Shown: positions 15,012-23,043, numbered from the stretch's first letter. The stretch is 48,153 nucleotides of DNA from CAWJEL01 sp964647255 (GCA_964647255.1 CAZYGI010000025.1:1-48153); one strand, 5' to 3'. The notes: generated by a model from the letters alone, not told the origin. Made by a program: numbers and translations.

Positions 15012-17085
15012 GGACTTCCCTATCATCTGCGTCATCTGCGGTCGAGCTCGTCCGTTGCGCCATGTGCGGGCCGCTCGTCGCGGCAAGCGCGGGGCTCATT
15101 TCCGCGTCGAAATACAGCGGCACGGGCCGCGTGCTGACGGGCTGGCGCACCTTGTCCCGGCCCAGCGGCGGGCAGCCCCAGGCGTCATCGGCCACGCCGC
15201 GGCGGGCTTCCCGGAACTGCCTCAGGATGCCGCACGAGTAACAGTGCTCACGGCAGTCGTCAATCACGCCGCCCTGCAGCGCATTGCGATACTCGTCGGC
15301 GAGGAATTGCTTGGTGACGCCGGCGCTGATGTGGTCCCACGGCAGCACCTCGTCCAGGTCACGCGCGCGGCGGGCATACCAGTCGGGATCCAGGCCGCAG
15401 TCGGCGAACGCCTGCGTCCACGCGGCCTCGTTGAACTGATCGCCCCAGCCGTCGAACCCCGCACCCCGCTCCCAGGCCCGCTGGATCACATCGGCCAGCC
15501 GCCGGTCGCCCCGGCTGAGCACGGCTTCAAGCAGGGTCTCGCGCGGATTGTTCCACGAGAACTCCAGCCCCGGCGCGCGCAACTGCCGCTCCAGCAGCCC
15601 GATCTGCGCCCGAATGGCGGCCTCATCGGCCAGCGGAGCCCACTGGAACGGGGTGTGCGGCTTGGGCACCAGCGTGCTCACGCCAACCCGCACGCTGGAC
15701 TTGCGCCCCAACTCGCGGAACCCAACGCGGCGGACCGCGTGCGCCAGGTCGGCGATGGCCTGCACGTCATCGAGCGTCTGCGTCGGGTGGCCGATCATGA
15801 AATACATCTTGATCGTCGTCCAGCCGCGGCGGTAGACCTCGGCCGCGGTGTCAAGCATCAGATCGGTGGCGATGGGCTTGTTGATGACGTCGCGCAACCG
15901 GTCGGTGGCAGCCTCGGGCGCAAAGGTGAAACCCGACCGGCGCCGCCCCTGCTCCAGCTTCTCCATCAGCGCCACGCTGAACGATTCAATGCGCAGGCTG
16001 GGCAGCCCGATGGAGAGCTTGCTGTCGCCGTAACGCGCCACAACCTCTCCCACCAGCTCTTCAATCCGGGAGTAATCGGACGAGCTGAGCGAGAGGAAGC
16101 TGATCTCCTCGAAGCCGGTGTCAGCCACCACCCCGTCCACCGCGGCGAGCACCTCCTCCAGCGGCCGCTCGCGCACGGGCCGGAAGATCATGCCCGCCTG
16201 ACAGAAACGGCAGCCGCGCGTGCAGCCGCGCTGAATCTCGATGGCCGCCCGATTGTGGACGATATCAATGAACGGCACGATGAACTTCGTCGGCGGCGGA
16301 GGCAGCGTGGGGACGATGCGTTTGGCAACGACGGCCGCTGCTCGCTGGCCGCTGATCGCCGGTTGACGTTCAATCGCGGCCACACGACCGTCGTCCAGAT
16401 AAGCCACCTGCCAGTGCGCCGGGACGTAGACGCCCTCGATCCGGGCAAGCTCCGCCAGCGCGTCCGCCCGGCTCAGGCCCGCCCGCCGTGCGTCGGTCCA
16501 CGTGCGCACGATTTCGGTGATCGCCTCTTCGCCCTCGCCGACGAAAAAGGCGTCGAAAAAGGCGTGCATCGGCTCCGGGTTGAGGCACGCGGAGCCGCCC
16601 GCCAGGATCAGCGGCCAATCCGCAGGGGCCTTTGAGGTTTCCGAAGACCTCGAAGGCCTCGCCATGCGCTCTTCAGCGCGCAGCGGAATGCCGGCCAGGC
16701 TGAGCGTGGTCAAGACGTTGGTGTAGAGCTGCTCGTAGGGCAGGCTGAAGCCAAGCACATCGAAATCGGCTAACGGGTGGCGCGTCTCCAGCGAGTAGAG
16801 CGGGATGCCGGCGCGGCGCAGCGCGGCCAGCATATCCACCCAGGGCGTGTAGGCGCGCTCGGCCAGCATGTCGGGCTGCCGGTTGACGATGTCGTACAGG
16901 ATCGCCAGCCCCAGGTTAGACATGCCCAGATCGTATACGTCGGGGAAGATAAGCGCCAGCCGGTAAGGGATCGTCTCCCAAGGCTTGACAACGGCGTTGT
17001 ATTCGCCGCCGGTATAGCGCGCCGGCTTCTGGACGAACGGCAGGATGCCGTCAAGACCGCGAGAAATCGTGTCGGAGGTATGCAA
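15004..17085 (-). CDS. TIGR03960 B12-binding-type radical SAM protein
   Basis: A 693-aa radical SAM protein. Its N-terminal region resembles the B12-binding-type domain (LALIFPDVYDLGMSNLGL; no DxHxxG cobalamin motif is evident). The radical SAM core has RGCTRGCRFCQAG with C288, C292 and C295 ligating the 4Fe-4S cluster, and a later MYFMIGHPTQT stretch typical of the family. The C-terminus carries a Cys pair (HCYSCG). The start is TTG: AAGGAGAG lies about 6 nt upstream and no better codon is available. The next gene overlaps it by 8 bp. A promoter lies at 17170-17198, giving an 80-nt structured leader. The function is unknown but probably RNA- or ribosome-related, as for its DUF2344 partner. 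Confidence 0.93.
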   Translation of the reverse strand: MHTSDTISRGLDGILPFVQKPARYTGGEYNAVVKPWETIPYRLALIFPDVYDLGMSNLGLAILYDIVNRQPDMLAERAYTPWVDMLAALRRAGIPLYSLETRHPLADFDVLGFSLPYEQLYTNVLTTLSLAGIPLRAEERMARPSRSSETSKAPADWPLILAGGSACLNPEPMHAFFDAFFVGEGEEAITEIVRTWTDARRAGLSRADALAELARIEGVYVPAHWQVAYLDDGRVAAIERQPAISGQRAAAVVAKRIVPTLPPPPTKFIVPFIDIVHNRAAIEIQRGCTRGCRFCQAGMIFRPVRERPLEEVLAAVDGVVADTGFEEISFLSLSSSDYSRIEELVGEVVARYGDSKLSIGLPSLRIESFSVALMEKLEQGRRRSGFTFAPEAATDRLRDVINKPIATDLMLDTAAEVYRRGWTTIKMYFMIGHPTQTLDDVQAIADLAHAVRRVGFRELGRKSSVRVGVSTLVPKPHTPFQWAPLADEAAIRAQIGLLERQLRAPGLEFSWNNPRETLLEAVLSRGDRRLADVIQRAWERGAGFDGWGDQFNEAAWTQAFADCGLDPDWYARRARDLDEVLPWDHISAGVTKQFLADEYRNALQGGVIDDCREHCYSCGILRQFREARRGVADDAWGCPPLGRDKVRQPVSTRPVPLYFDAEMSPALAATSGPHMAQRTSSTADDADDREVHV

Positions 17086-17165
17086 AAGAACTCTCCTTGT
17101 ACCCGGCCCATAGGATCGCCGGGGCGGGACTTGAACCCGGAATCAGGCTGACTGAAGTACGCCGA
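17086..17165 (-). other. structured 5' leader with a tRNA-like T-arm
   Basis: Between the promoter and the TTG start, the minus strand can form three hairpins: TCAG/CTGA, a T-arm-like CGGG-TTCAAGT-CCCG, and CCCGGC/GCCGGG just before the ribosome-binding site. The T-arm and the following CCCGGCGA look like the 3' end of a tRNA, but no matching 5' acceptor strand, D-arm or anticodon arm exists nearby. It may be a tRNA remnant or a regulatory leader. Confidence 0.4.
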
Positions 17166-17169
17166 TGCG

Positions 17170-17198
17170 ATTGTAGCACAGCGGCGGTATGGCGGCAA
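17170..17198 (-). promoter_or_regulatory. sigma70-type promoter for the TIGR03960 operon
   Basis: Minus strand TTGCCG (17193-17198), 17 bp, TACAAT (17170-17175) with TGC directly before it (extended -10). It is divergent from the tRNA-Glu promoter 42 bp away. Confidence 0.7.
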
Positions 17199-17239
17199 CA
17201 ACCATGCCATGCCGCCGCACCGGGTTCCACCGCCTGAAT

Positions 17240-17268
17240 TTGACAGCCGCCGCCCGTTCCCGTATAAT
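17240..17268 (+). promoter_or_regulatory. consensus sigma70 promoter of tRNA-Glu
   Basis: TTGACA (17240-17245), 17 bp, TATAAT (17263-17268): both hexamers match the consensus exactly. It lies 16 nt upstream of the tRNA. Confidence 0.88.
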
Positions 17269-17284
17269 CGCTTCTCGTAAGCGT

Positions 17285-17357
17285 GGCGGATTCGTCTAGG
17301 GGCCCAGGATATCGCCCTCTCAAGGCGGAGACACGGGTTCGAATCCCGTATCCGCTA
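17285..17357 (+). tRNA. tRNA-Glu(CTC)
   Basis: A 73-nt tRNA. The acceptor strand GGCGGAT pairs with ATCCGCT (first pair G-T). The D-arm contains TCTAGGGGCCCAGGA, the anticodon arm is TCGCC-CTCTCAA-GGCGG with anticodon CTC (17319-17321), and the T-arm is ACGGG-TTCGAAT-CCCGT. The overall sequence closely follows bacterial tRNA-Glu. CCA is not encoded. A strong terminator follows at 17370. Confidence 0.95.
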
Positions 17358-17369
17358 CTGCACACGCAG

Positions 17370-17402
17370 CCCCAGGGAAGCACTTCCCTGGGGCGCTTTT
17401 TT
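17370..17402 (+). terminator. Rho-independent terminator of tRNA-Glu
   Basis: A perfect stem CCCCAGGGAAG / CTTCCCTGGGG (17370-17380 with 17383-17393; in practice 10 bp with a GCAC tetraloop) is followed by CGCTTTTTTCT. Confidence 0.92.
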
Positions 17403-17424
17403 CTCATGGATGTGACCCGCCGCC

Positions 17425-18480
17425 ATGCTGCCTGCTTTCCCTGATACCCCAAAACGCGCAGCGCGCGACCATTTCCAGCGGGCCCTCGAACGCGCGCAGA
17501 TGAGCGACCTGATGGCCCGGTTGACCGGCCGCCCCAACGACCTGCTGCCGTTCGATGCCTTGAGCAGCGCGCTCAAAGTCTTCCAGCAGATCCCGCGCGG
17601 GGAACCGATCGCGATCCCGCTCGATCAAATCGTCGGCAGTGTGGGGCGATACAAGGACTTCACCCGCGACTTCCTCCCGCGCAGCGCGGCGCTGGGGTTC
17701 CGGTGGGCCAAAGTCGAAGACGCCATGGAAAGCCTGGAAGGCGTGCCGCCGATCGAGGTCTACCAGCTCGGCAGCGTCTATTTCGTCGCCGACGGAAACC
17801 ACCGGGTTTCGGTCGCGCGGGCGAACGGGTTTCGGGAGATTGACGCCTACATCACCGAGATCCCGGTGGATCCCGGCATCCAGCCCGGCGACACGCTCGA
17901 CCAGGCCATCAGCAAGGCCGAGCGGGCGCGCTTCCTGGCTGAAACGCAGCTCGACACGCGCTTTCCCGAGCTGGACATCTTCTTCACCCGCCCTGGCGGC
18001 TTCGGCCAGCTTCTGCAGCATGTTCAGTTTCATCGTACGCTGATGCAGCGCGAGCGCAACCCGCAGCCCGGCGCAGAGATTCCGCTGGCGGACGCGGCAG
18101 CCGACTGGTACGAACGGAGCTACCAGCCCATCATCGCGGCCATCCGCGAGCGTCAACTGCTGTGCCTCTTCCCCGATCGCACGGCGGCCGATCTGTACGT
18201 GTGGATCTGGGGCTACATCCTGGAGGCCTACCGCTGTTGCGGTGAGTCGGTCAGCCCCGAGGAAGGCGCCGACATGCTGGCCCTGCGCGCGCCTGCGCCG
18301 TTCCGGAAAGTCGTGGATGAGCTGATGCGTCGGCTAGGCGAGCTGTCGGCCGGCCGCTTCGGTGCACGCCCCGACATCCCCGATTGGGTCACGCAGACCT
18401 TCGAGTGGGATGACGGCTCGCTGGCCGAGCTGGCTGACATGGGACAGCGTTCAGATTACGAGCAACCACCGCAGGAATGA
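17425..18480 (+). CDS. ParB/sulfiredoxin-fold domain protein
   Basis: A 351-aa cytoplasmic protein. Residues 60-150 resemble the ParB N-terminal / Srx fold: IPLDQIVGSV, then PIEVYQLGSVYFVADGNHRVSVA, where DGNHRVSVAR (123-132) matches the G(N/E)HR phosphate-binding box that binds nucleotide in this superfamily. The C-terminal 200 residues are helical and unrecognised (WYERSYQPII, LYVWIWGYILEAYRCCG). There is no HTH typical of chromosome-partition ParB, so a segregation role is not implied. It lies between a tRNA terminator and the phosphomutase/DUF3090/SCO1664 trio. No ribosome-binding site is obvious. The function is unknown; a nucleotide-dependent regulator is one possibility. Confidence 0.75.
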   Translation: MLPAFPDTPKRAARDHFQRALERAQMSDLMARLTGRPNDLLPFDALSSALKVFQQIPRGEPIAIPLDQIVGSVGRYKDFTRDFLPRSAALGFRWAKVEDAMESLEGVPPIEVYQLGSVYFVADGNHRVSVARANGFREIDAYITEIPVDPGIQPGDTLDQAISKAERARFLAETQLDTRFPELDIFFTRPGGFGQLLQHVQFHRTLMQRERNPQPGAEIPLADAAADWYERSYQPIIAAIRERQLLCLFPDRTAADLYVWIWGYILEAYRCCGESVSPEEGADMLALRAPAPFRKVVDELMRRLGELSAGRFGARPDIPDWVTQTFEWDDGSLAELADMGQRSDYEQPPQE

Positions 18481-18544
18481 AAATGCAGCCAGATGTGTTC
18501 TTCTGCGCTCCTGGGCGCTCGATCCGCGGACAGGGGGCGTTGCT

Positions 18545-19195
18545 GTGAGCGATACACCGACCGTGCTTCTGCTGATCCGGCACGGGCTCAATGATTACGT
18601 CAAAACGGGACGGCTGGCGGGCCGGACGCCGGGCGTCCATTTGAATGCCGAAGGGACAGCGCAGGCCGACGCGCTGGCCGGCCGGTTGGCGTCGGCGTCC
18701 ATCGCCGCCATTTACAGCAGCCCGCTCGAGCGCGCCCGCGAGACCGCCGAGCCGCTGGCTGCCCGGTTGGGGTTGGCGATCCGAATTCTGGATGACATCG
18801 TCGAAAGCGATGTAGGCGCCTGGACCGGACAGCGGATCGAGGAGTTGAGCCAGGATGAGCGCTGGCGCCAGGTGCAGACCTGTCCCAGCACCTTCCGCTT
18901 CCCGGCAGGCGAGAGTTTCGCGGAGATTCAGGCGCGCATGATCGCGGCCGTGGAACAGGTCTGCGCGGCGCATCCGGGGCAGACGGTGGCGCTGGTCGCG
19001 CACGCCGATCCGATCAAGCTGGCGGTGGCCTATTTCACCGGGATGCCGCTCGATCACTTCCAGCGGCTGGAGGTTAACACCGCCTCGATCACCGAGCTGG
19101 CCTTTGCCCCGCTCCGGCCGCGCCTGGTGCGGCTCAACGATTGCGCCCATGTCCCACCCCAACCGCCGGCCGGGCCGGAGAAGAGCCACCCATAG
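18545..19195 (+). CDS. MSMEG_4193-type histidine phosphatase (probable phosphomutase)
   Basis: A 216-aa histidine-phosphatase-superfamily protein. The phospho-acceptor motif IRHG (H13) opens the protein, followed by SSPLERARETAEPLA, the WTGQRIEEL region and the second catalytic His in LVAHADPIK. The start is GTG, with a G-rich stretch upstream. It belongs to the TIGR03848 group, one of three uncharacterised proteins encoded together in Actinobacteria and Chloroflexi, and here too the DUF3090 and SCO1664-type genes follow immediately. The substrate is unknown. 'Phosphomutase' is the family's working name; simple phosphatase activity is equally compatible. Confidence 0.87.
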   Translation: MSDTPTVLLLIRHGLNDYVKTGRLAGRTPGVHLNAEGTAQADALAGRLASASIAAIYSSPLERARETAEPLAARLGLAIRILDDIVESDVGAWTGQRIEELSQDERWRQVQTCPSTFRFPAGESFAEIQARMIAAVEQVCAAHPGQTVALVAHADPIKLAVAYFTGMPLDHFQRLEVNTASITELAFAPLRPRLVRLNDCAHVPPQPPAGPEKSHP

Positions 19196-19233
19196 GTTTT
19201 GCGTTTTGCGTCTTTCGGATTACCATTACGGCC

Positions 19234-19827
19234 ATGCCTGAAATACCTGCCATTTTTGCCGGCTTTCCCTACTACGACGCGGATGACATCCACCCGGTCA
19301 CGCGGATCACCGCGGCCCCGGTCGGCGACCCGCGCCAGCATTACTTTATCCTTCAGGCGCACATCGGCGATGAGCCGGTCTCGTGGGTGATCGAACGCGA
19401 TCAGGCCCGGAACCTCAGCCGCCAGATTCCGCGCCTGTTGGCCGACGTCGCGGCCGAGTACCCGGAGTTGCCCGCCCCGATGGTCGCCGCCGAACCCAAT
19501 CTGGCGGTGACGGAACCGTGGCAGCCGCAATTCCGCGTGGGCAGCCTGGGCCTGGAATACGACCGGCTGCACGACATGATCGTCCTGACGCTGGTTGACG
19601 CCGACGCGCTCGATGTGATGGCTGCGCCGGAGAGCGATGAAACCACGGATTCCGGGCACTATATCTACACCACGCGCGGCCAGGCGCTGCTGCTGGCGCA
19701 ACAGGCTGACAAAATCATCACGGCGGGACGGCCCTGCTGTCCGAAGTGCGACGAGCCGATGGATGACTTCGGCCACTTTTGCTTGCCGGCGCCCGCGCGG
19801 AAGCTGCAGGGCCAACATCTGCACTGA
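19234..19827 (+). CDS. DUF3090 (TIGR03847) family protein
   Basis: A 197-aa protein of the DUF3090 family, second member of the conserved trio. Visible features are VTRITAAPVGDPRQHYFILQA, the WVIERDQARNLSRQI segment and a C-terminal zinc-binding-type cluster CCPKCDEPMDDFGHFCLPA. The start at 19234 is chosen because the preceding in-frame codons overlap the end of the phosphomutase gene; no clear Shine-Dalgarno is present. No biochemical function is established for the family. Its constant company suggests it works with the phosphatase-like and kinase-like partners on one substrate. Confidence 0.87.
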   Translation: MPEIPAIFAGFPYYDADDIHPVTRITAAPVGDPRQHYFILQAHIGDEPVSWVIERDQARNLSRQIPRLLADVAAEYPELPAPMVAAEPNLAVTEPWQPQFRVGSLGLEYDRLHDMIVLTLVDADALDVMAAPESDETTDSGHYIYTTRGQALLLAQQADKIITAGRPCCPKCDEPMDDFGHFCLPAPARKLQGQHLH

Positions 19828-19842
19828 TCCAATCAGGCGTTT

Positions 19843-19869
19843 GTAAGGCGGGATGACCGCCCGCCTTAC
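19843..19869. repeat. 10-bp perfect inverted repeat
   Basis: GTAAGGCGGG (19843-19852) and CCCGCCTTAC (19860-19869) flank a 7-nt loop in the short gap between the DUF3090 and SCO1664-type genes. No T-tract follows, so it is more likely an mRNA-processing or repeat hairpin than a terminator. Confidence 0.6.
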
Positions 19870-19895
19870 CGGCTTGCTTCAGCAGGGGTTCGACC

Positions 19896-20666
19896 ATGCC
19901 GAACCGTTCAACATGCGCCATCCCGTGGCCCACGGGCGGCCCCGAAAATGACGCGCTGCTGCACCTGCTCGACGCGGGCGAACTCAAACTGTCCGGCCTC
20001 ATCCCCTGGAGCTCGAACTACACCTTTTTGGGGGAAGTCGCCCTCGACGCTGAGTCTGCTCCGGTGATCTACAAGCCCATCCGCGGCGAACAGCCGCTCT
20101 GGGATTTCCCGCATCACACCCTGGCAAAGCGCGAGACCGCCGCCTACGTGGTTTCCCACAGCCTGGGCTGGAACCTCGTGCCGCCCACGGTGCTGCGCGC
20201 CGGTCCGCACGGCCGCGGCTCGGTCCAGCTCTTCGTCAACGTGGACCAGGACGCCCACTTCTTCACTTTTCGGGATGATCCGGCCTACCGCCCCGCCCTC
20301 CAGGCCCTGGCCCTGTTCGATCTGGTCGTCAACAACGCCGACCGCAAGGCCGGCCACTGCCTGGCGGCCGGTGATGGCTGCATCGTGGCCATTGATCAAG
20401 GGCTCTGCTTTCACGTGGAAGATAAGCTCCGCACGGTCATCTGGGACTTCGCCGGTGAGCCGTTCCCGGAGGCGCTGGCCGCCGATCTGCGCCGGGCGGA
20501 GGGTGCCCTGACGGACGCCGCGAGCCCTCTCACGCAGATGCTTGCTGCACTCCTCGATGCCGGGGAGATCGCCAGGCTGTGGGCGCGCCTGCGGACGACG
20601 CTCGACGCAGGCGCCTATCCGGCGCCGCCGCAGGATCGCCGCGCCTATCCCTGGCCGCTGATCTGA
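19896..20666 (+). CDS. SCO1664 (TIGR03843) family protein, PI3/4-kinase-like fold
   Basis: A 256-aa protein of the SCO1664 family, the third member of the trio, with distant similarity to PI3/PI4- and HipA-type kinases. The family pattern is visible: VIYKPIRGEQPLWDFP (with the Lys expected for ATP binding), KRETAAYVVSHSLGW, VPPTVLR, then LFDLVVNNADRKAGH (catalytic-loop-like NNADRK) and GCIVAIDQGLCFH (metal-binding Asp). All key residues look intact, so a kinase or phosphotransferase that opposes the neighbouring phosphatase is an attractive inference. A hairpin precedes the gene. Confidence 0.88.
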   Translation: MPNRSTCAIPWPTGGPENDALLHLLDAGELKLSGLIPWSSNYTFLGEVALDAESAPVIYKPIRGEQPLWDFPHHTLAKRETAAYVVSHSLGWNLVPPTVLRAGPHGRGSVQLFVNVDQDAHFFTFRDDPAYRPALQALALFDLVVNNADRKAGHCLAAGDGCIVAIDQGLCFHVEDKLRTVIWDFAGEPFPEALAADLRRAEGALTDAASPLTQMLAALLDAGEIARLWARLRTTLDAGAYPAPPQDRRAYPWPLI

Positions 20667-20705
20667 GCCTATGCGCGAGCGAAACATGCGCCGGCTTGGT
20701 TTCTA

Positions 20706-20714
20706 TGCTATACT
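20706..20714 (+). promoter_or_regulatory. extended -10 promoter for the PPOX-family gene
   Basis: TGCTATACT (20706-20714) is a good extended -10 element 33 bp upstream of the ATG. No convincing -35 is seen at 16-18 bp. Confidence 0.55.
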
Positions 20715-20747
20715 CAGCACCCAAGACCGACAACCAGTGAGGGTGAG

Positions 20748-21236
20748 ATGAATGATGCTCAATTTCCCCGCAGCCTCGCGGCCGCCGCGCGCGAGCTGAT
20801 CCGCCAGGCAGATCGCGGCGTGTTGGCGACGCTGCTTCCCGAAGGCGGGTTCCCTTACGCCTCGCTGGTGGAGCTGCTGCCCACCGCCGATGGCGACATT
20901 GTGATGCTCTTGAGTCGCCTTGCCGAGCACCAGCACAATCTGGCCGCCGACTCGCGCGCCTCCATCCTGATCGCGCAGAGCTACAACGATCGCAGCTCGC
21001 TGGCGCGCCCGCGCGTTACCCTGGTGGGACGGGTGGAACCGGTGCAAGATCGGCAGGCCTTCGCCGAAACCTATGTCGCGCACCACCCCACCGCCCATGC
21101 CACCGTCACTATGCCCGACTTCGACTTCTACCGGCTGCGCGTGGAACGCATACGGTTTATCGCCGGCTTCGGACAAATGGGATGGATCAAGAACCAGGCC
21201 TACCGCGCCGCCTGGACCGAACCCAAAGACGAGTGA
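20748..21236 (+). CDS. pyridoxamine 5'-phosphate oxidase-fold (HugZ-like) flavoprotein
   Basis: A 162-aa FMN-binding split-barrel protein. The pattern GVLATLLPEGGFPYASLVELLPT, SRLAEHQHNLAADSRASILI and RPRVTLVGRVEPV is typical of PPOX-family proteins, and the ending DFYRLRVERIRFIAGFGQMGWI is typical of HugZ-like heme-degrading or heme-binding members. The specialised C-terminal domain of full-length HugZ is absent. Related split-barrel proteins use FMN, F420 or heme, so the cofactor cannot be assigned. It has its own promoter and is followed 10 bp later by the DUF1015 gene. Confidence 0.85.
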   Translation: MNDAQFPRSLAAAARELIRQADRGVLATLLPEGGFPYASLVELLPTADGDIVMLLSRLAEHQHNLAADSRASILIAQSYNDRSSLARPRVTLVGRVEPVQDRQAFAETYVAHHPTAHATVTMPDFDFYRLRVERIRFIAGFGQMGWIKNQAYRAAWTEPKDE

Positions 21237-21246
21237 GGCCCGCACC

Positions 21247-22569
21247 ATGATGAAAACCGTTCCTGCCATCGGCATCCAAATCCCGACCATTCTCCTGCCC
21301 GCACCCGCGATTGATCCGACCCGGTACGCCGTGATCGCCTGCGATCAGTTCACCTCCGAGCCGGAGTACTGGGCCGAGGTCGCCTGCCTGGTCGGCGACG
21401 CGCCGTCCACGTACCACATGACCTTGCCGGAGGTCTACCTGGGCACGACCACGGAGCTCCGGCGCATCGAGTCCACCAAGGCAACCATGCAAGATTACCT
21501 GGCCCGCGACCTTTTCGTGCCCCACGAGGGCTTCATCCTGGTGGAGCGCTCGGTGGCGGGCCGCACGCGACACGGCGTCATGCTGGCGCTTGACCTGGAG
21601 CGCTACAACTTCAGCAAAGGCTCGAGCAGCCTGATTCGCGCGACCGAGGGCACCATCCTGGAACGCATCCCCCCGCGCGTCCGCATCCGCGCGGGCGCAC
21701 TGCTCGAGATACCGCACATCCTCGTCCTGATTGATGACCCGGCGCGCACCGTCATCGAGCCGTTGGTCGCCGCGCGCGCGCAGTTGCGCAAGCTGTACGA
21801 CTTTGAGCTGATGCTCGACAGCGGCCATCTCACCGGCTACAGCGTCGAGGATCCCCGGTTGGAGGCCCAGGTCGTCGCGGCCCTGCAAGGGCTGGCCGAT
21901 CCAGCGGTCTTCGCCGCCAAGTATGGGCTGCCGGCGGACACCCCGGTGCTGCTCTTTGCGATGGGCGACGGCAATCACTCGCTGGCGACCGCCAAGACCA
22001 TCTGGGAGGAGCTCAAGCCAACCGTCGGTCCGGACCACCCGGCGCGCTACGCCCTGGTGGAGATCGAGAACGTCCACGACGCGGGATTGGTTTTCGAGCC
22101 GATCCACCGCGTGTTGTTCGATGTGCGGGGCGACTTCGTCGCGGCGCTGCAGGACTTCTACCCGGACCGCTGCCGGCTGGTCCGGTGCGCCACCGAAGCG
22201 ACCATGGCCAAGCTGGTGGATGAAGAGACGCGGCCGGAGCACTCGTTCGGGGTCGTGACGCCTGAGGGATTCTTCGTGGCCTACGTCGCCGATCCGCCGG
22301 CCACCCTCCCGGTGGGCACGCTGCAGGCGTTCCTCGATAACTGGGGCCAGCAGGGCGGCTTCGACAAGATTGACTACGTGCACGGCCGGGATGTGACCGC
22401 GCGCCTGGGCGCGCAGCCCGGCAACCTGGGCTTCTACCTGCCCGCGATGGCGAAGGGCGATCTCTTCAAGACAGTAATCCTGGACGGGGCGCTGCCGCGG
22501 AAGACGTTCTCGATGGGCGAGGCGAAGGAAAAGCGCTTTTACATGGAGGCGCGGCGGATCACAGCGTAG
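21247..22569 (+). CDS. DUF1015 family protein
   Basis: A 440-aa DUF1015-family protein. Family hallmarks are RYAVIACDQFTSEPEYW near the N-terminus, SVEDPRLEAQV, the highly conserved MGDGNHSLATAKTIWEELK near residues 238-256, ENVHDAGLVFEPIHRVLF and DYVHGRD. The GDGNHS loop recalls the G(N/E)HR loop of the ParB/sulfiredoxin fold (compare DGNHR in the gene at 17425). The family function is unknown; members often lie near serine or glycine metabolism genes. The stop codon TAG lies within a 31-bp palindrome shared with the convergent arfB gene. Confidence 0.9.
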   Translation: MMKTVPAIGIQIPTILLPAPAIDPTRYAVIACDQFTSEPEYWAEVACLVGDAPSTYHMTLPEVYLGTTTELRRIESTKATMQDYLARDLFVPHEGFILVERSVAGRTRHGVMLALDLERYNFSKGSSSLIRATEGTILERIPPRVRIRAGALLEIPHILVLIDDPARTVIEPLVAARAQLRKLYDFELMLDSGHLTGYSVEDPRLEAQVVAALQGLADPAVFAAKYGLPADTPVLLFAMGDGNHSLATAKTIWEELKPTVGPDHPARYALVEIENVHDAGLVFEPIHRVLFDVRGDFVAALQDFYPDRCRLVRCATEATMAKLVDEETRPEHSFGVVTPEGFFVAYVADPPATLPVGTLQAFLDNWGQQGGFDKIDYVHGRDVTARLGAQPGNLGFYLPAMAKGDLFKTVILDGALPRKTFSMGEAKEKRFYMEARRITA

Positions 22570-22595
22570 AGACGTTCCGACGGAACGTCTCTACG
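22565..22595. repeat. 31-bp palindromic repeat that supplies both flanking stop codons
   Basis: Two 15-bp perfectly complementary arms (22565-22579 and 22581-22595, core GAGACGTTCC) surround one central base. The TAG stop of the DUF1015 gene (22567-22569) and the TAG stop of arfB (22591-22593, minus strand) lie symmetrically in the two arms. GTAGAGACG-type palindromes are familiar as dispersed repeats in Chloroflexi and cyanobacteria. It could also act as a bidirectional transcription barrier, although there is no T-tract. Confidence 0.85.
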
Positions 22596-23043
22596 CGTCG
22601 TCCGGGCCGACCCTGCGCCGGGTATCCTTGGTCCTGGCCCGCGCCTTCTTGCCCGCCAGCCGCTGCTCCCGGGCGGCGGCGGTGGGCTTCGTCGGCAGGC
22701 GATGCTTCCGGCGGCGGAGGGCGCCCGCCAGCAGCACCCGGAACCGTTCCACTGCGTCGGCCCGGTTATCGGTCTGGCTGCGCGTGGTGGACGAGACGAT
22801 GCGCAGGACGCCCTGCCCGTCAGCATAGCCGACCAACCGGTGCAGGATGCGCGCCCGCTGGTCTTCGGTCAGGCTGGGCGAATGCGCCACATCAAACAAC
22901 AGCTCGACCCGCGTCTCGCTCTTCTGCACGTGCTGGCCGCCGGGGCCGCTGCTCCGGCTGAAGCGAAACGCCAGTTCCGAAACCGGGATCGCGAGCTGGT
23001 CGTTGATCGAAATCGTTGCTGTGAGATCGGATAGCTCAGTCAT
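22591..23043 (-). CDS. arfB: peptidyl-tRNA hydrolase ArfB (ribosome rescue factor)
   Basis: A 150-aa release-factor-like protein that hydrolyses peptidyl-tRNA on stalled ribosomes. The catalytic GGQ (residues 35-37) lies in FSRSSGPGGQHVQKSETRVEL, the class I RF domain 3 signature. The C-terminal tail is strongly basic (RRRKHRLPTK, KKARARTKDTRRR), as required for entering the mRNA channel. The length matches ArfB/YaeJ. The start at 23043 fits the family; the frame stays open upstream without similarity. It is convergent with the DUF1015 gene. Confidence 0.93.
   Translation of the reverse strand: MTELSDLTATISINDQLAIPVSELAFRFSRSSGPGGQHVQKSETRVELLFDVAHSPSLTEDQRARILHRLVGYADGQGVLRIVSSTTRSQTDNRADAVERFRVLLAGALRRRKHRLPTKPTAAAREQRLAGKKARARTKDTRRRVGPDDA

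Noticed and set aside
17105..17165. Intact minus-strand tRNA
   Set aside because: Only the T-arm and a 3' acceptor-like strand are present. No complementary 5' acceptor, D-arm or anticodon arm can be found within 90 nt upstream.
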